Assembly: GCF_900497805.2 (NCBI RefSeq)
Contig: NW_020954576.1
Location: 73,546,605 to 73,610,604, forward strand
Reading direction: 5' to 3'
Origin: Vombatus ursinus
Lineage: Eukaryota; Chordata; Mammalia; Diprotodontia; Vombatidae
DNA: 64,000 nt
The notes below the pieces were generated by a model. The model saw only the letters and a list, made by a program, of their open reading frames with translations, did no database searches and was not told where the DNA came from. Each line of letters starts with the position of its first letter. Position 1 is the first letter of the stretch. The translations under genes were made by a program, and so were the position numbers. Shown piece by piece: positions 61,313 to 64,000 of this stretch.

Positions 61313-61540
61313 GGAGCAGCAAGGTGGCATAGTAGATAGAAAACTAAGTCTAAGTCATGAAAACCTGAGTTCAAATTCAGCCTGACACTTTTAGCAGTGT
61401 GACCCTGGGTAAGACACTTAATATCTGTTTCAGATTCCTCGTCTGTAAAATGGAGACAATAATAGCCCCTACCTCCTGGGGTTGTTGCGAGGATCAAGTG
61501 AGATAATTGTAAAGTGCTAATTAAGTGAGATATACACATA
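61313..61540 (+). repeat. MIR/CORE-type SINE
   Basis: gagcagcaaggtggcatagt, gaaaacctgagttcaaattc, ttcctcgtctgtaaaatgg, gttgttgcgaggatcaagtg. Confidence 0.8.
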
Positions 61541-61609
61541 TACACATGTATGTGTGTGTTATCATTATTATTATTATTACATATAGAAAGGTTCATGTAT
61601 GTGGGCAGA

Positions 61610-62850
61610 TAAGGCCTAGAAGTCCTAAGGGCACAGCAATTTGGGTGGTGGCAAGGCCTAAAGATCCTTAGGGTACACTGACAGGTATGATTTGCAGGGC
61701 CCAAGGGTCCAGAGGATAGATAGTAATCTGGTGATCCTCCATCTTACCAGAAGTTGCAGTTGGCAATACCCTGCTCATCCAAGTAGTGACAATAGCCACA
61801 TCTTCTCTGCAGAACAGGGGGCCTGAAGAGACCTGGTCCACCACCACAGGGAATATGAAAGTGGGCCTGATTCTGGCTTCCCTTCCGCAGAAGTCAGAAT
61901 AGAAGGAAGGGTCCCTGTGCCCATAGAGAAAGTGGAACACAGGGAGAAAAGTTTGAGGAAGCAAGCATTTTTTATACTGGGTCTTCCTGGGTACTAAGTG
62001 GATTGCGAATAGCAGAAAACAGTCTCACTGCTGGGGCCTATTCCCGCTGATAGGTATTTGTCATTTACCAGTAGGCTTCTCACAGAGAGAAGTTATATTT
62101 AGCAGCTTAGTACTCTAACTTTATCTCTCCCTGTAGGAAACATTGTGACTTCATACTTAATAACAGTTTGTGATCCAGCTTTTACTTATTCACTCTTAAC
62201 TATATATACTAGCTAGAAATTGCTCGTTAAGGAAAGCCCACTTGGCCAACAGAGGACAAGTTTTAAGTCCAATGGTCTCTTCATGACATGGCGTGTAACC
62301 ACAATATAGCTTCTTCCTAACCTTTATCTTATACCACATTGTCAGTCATGAGGTTTTTCCCTGACAGTATGAGTATACTGTGGAAAGTTGTCTAAGTGAG
62401 GGAAAACTATAAACCCTTCCCTTCCCTCCTCCCCTTCTGAACCACATCAATGGCAATGGTGATTCCGTTTAAATCTTGATTTAGGATGCAACTGAAGAAG
62501 GGTGCCCATGGGCTCTGCACTTTCATCAAGTTTTTGGACTCCCATTTGTTTTTTAATAGGTCAGTAAGAGATTTTATTATTGTTCTGTTCATTTCTCTAT
62601 TTTTGGGTCAGCTGGTTCCTAAAAGTGTAACCTGTTCTGTTTACGCCAGCTAACCCCTGAGGTGAATCCTGTTCTGTTTTATGCTGGCATACTCCTATAA
62701 ATGTAATCTAAATAAGGCTACCACCTCATCAGAGACTTTTCCATAGCAAGGACTATGCCCCTCCTTGGTGATGTGTCTGAGGTCTGGGAATGTTAGCGGA
62801 TATTATCTTGGATAGTGCTTTCAGGAGAAAAGAAAAAGAATTCTTGAGGC
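61610..62850. other. Unassigned block with a 98-codon minus-strand open frame
   Basis: No recognised SINE, LINE or host exon lies here. 61668-61964 is open on the minus strand (MLPQTFLPVFHFLYGHRDPS onward); no family is recognised. 62632-62695 contains two related units, each around cctgttctgttt. An old LTR-type or other repeat is possible but unproven. Confidence 0.3.
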
Positions 62851-63239
62851 CTGCAGTACGATATTAAACAAAGGAAAAGAATTGGGACACTCTAGTTGAT
62901 TGGCATAGAGAAGCTTCCAATTTGCAATTTGCTTTGGTTTGTCTATTAAATGTGATTATGTGAATGCTAGCAAAAGTGACTTTTTTTCCTTGTCTTATCT
63001 CTGTTTTTATATGAGTAGTTTAAATTCAATTAAGTTGGATTCTTTTATGCCTAGAGAGGGAAGATACACAATTTTATTTCATTACATTCATACAAATCAG
63101 AGTTTGTTCAGCATTACCCAATCAATGGGAACTTCTTTTGTTTCAGGTTCTTTGCTCCCATATCGTACTCAGTTCTAAGTGCTTTATTTCAGGAAGATGA
63201 GGGATGTTTAGAAGGGAGCAGAATAGTTACCCCTTCCCT

Positions 63240-63470
63240 CAAAAAAGCTTGATGAGTTGGAGCAAAACACTAAAACGGATGAGATAAAATTCAATAGGGA
63301 TAAATTTAGTCTCTCTTTTTTCAAATCAACTGTAGAAATATTGAAAGGGAAAGGTATAACTAGAAAGCAGTTCACATGTAAAAAACCTAGGTGATTTTAG
63401 TGGACTACAAGACCAACGAGTCAGTTTTTATATAACCTATCTGACAAGAGAGCTAATATGACATTTAGCT
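63240..63470 (+). repeat. CR1/L3-type LINE fragment
   Basis: gataaaattcaatagggata, ctaggtgattttagtggact, acaagaccaacgagtcag. Confidence 0.6.
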
Positions 63471-63499
63471 ATGATAATAAAGGAAAGGAAAATGGAAAG

Positions 63500-63772
63500 G
63501 AATAAGTATTTATACAGTGCCTACTATGTGCTAGGCACTGAAGCTAAGCATTTTTTTTCAATATTACATTATTTGATCTGCACAACAATCCTGCAAGGTA
63601 TAGGTGCTATTATTATTATCCCCATAGATGGTATTATTGTACTTTCCATCAAAGAAACTGAAACAAACAGAAGTTAAGTGACTTGGCCAGGATCACATGG
63701 CTAGCTATGTATCTGGGGACAAATTTCCACTCAGATCTTCCTGACTCCAGGCCTAGTGCCACTAGCTGCCTC
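63500..63772 (-). repeat. MIR/CORE-type SINE hit by a younger SINE
   Basis: cagtgcctactatgtgctag, tattattatccccatagatg, agttaagtgacttggccagg, ctccaggcctagtgcc. A young SINE entered its head at 63773. Confidence 0.82.
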
Positions 63773-63926
63773 TTTTTTTTTTTTTCCAGGCAATTGGGGT
63801 TAAGTGACTTGCCCAAGGTCACACAGCTAGTAAGTGTCAAGTGTTCGGTCTGAGGCCGAATTTGAACTCAGGTCCTCCTGACTTCAGGGTGGGTGATCTA
63901 TCCACTGCGCCATCTAGCTACCCCCT
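63773..63926 (-). repeat. Young tRNA-derived SINE (WSINE-like) with target duplication
   Basis: Poly-T, then ggcaattggggttaagtgac, ttgaactcaggtcctcctga, ccatctagctacccc. actagctgcctc stands at 63761-63772 and 63927-63938. Confidence 0.92.
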
Positions 63927-64000
63927 ACTAGCTGCCTCTAATAACAGAGGTATAATGTCCATACAGAGTGAAAAAACAGAAGTAGTCTTTGAATATTTGA

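Noticed and set aside
61668-61964. 98-codon minus-strand frame as a new gene or viral remnant
   Set aside because: No recognisable domain, splice context or repeat ends; kept only as an unassigned observation.

Overview
The window is a stretch of marsupial nuclear DNA carrying the middle-5' part of one host gene, CEP170 (a centrosomal FHA-domain protein), on the minus strand. Eight coding exons are recognisable between 57991 and 1139. They join in frame into 601 codons matching, from memory of the human protein, about residue 36 of the FHA domain into the disordered middle of the protein. The first coding exon (human residues 1-35) was not found and should lie upstream of 64000. The remaining 3' exons lie below position 1. 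All other sequence is intronic and repeat-rich.

Organism: the protein is mammalian. The repeats (tRNA-headed SINEs opening ggggcagctaggtgg, RTE/BovB-like LINEs, CR1/L3 and L2 pieces with SINEs that borrow their tails, a marsupial-type L1, palindromic hAT MITEs) point to a marsupial, and the youngest SINE type suggests an Australian one. This is recognition from memory, not a database match.

Layout in transcript order: exon A 57902-57991 and exon B 52670-52748 (FHA core); exon C 45172-45230 and exon D 44912-45074, only 97 bp apart; exon E 41645-41779; exon F 32012-32491; exon G 21183-21829; exon H 1139-1288. Seven junctions look ordinary on the side that can be seen (GT donor or AG acceptor). 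The B-C intron (45231-52669) is different: it starts ATATCCTT and ends AC, with a near-consensus U12 branch site, so it is a minor-spliceosome AT-AC intron. Reading it this way restores the conserved GYDTNLF sequence exactly.

Introns: nested CR1/L3, L2, L1 and RTE fragments, dozens of SINE copies, five hAT elements, several microsatellites and one 10-N assembly gap flanked by an exact 47-bp duplication. Items left unexplained: a duplicated block of about 200 bp on either side of exons C and D, a possible unidentified retrocopy tail at 56541-57045, and two unassigned blocks at 15930-16640 and 61610-62850. No second functional gene, structural RNA gene, CRISPR array or convincing whole virus-like element was seen.
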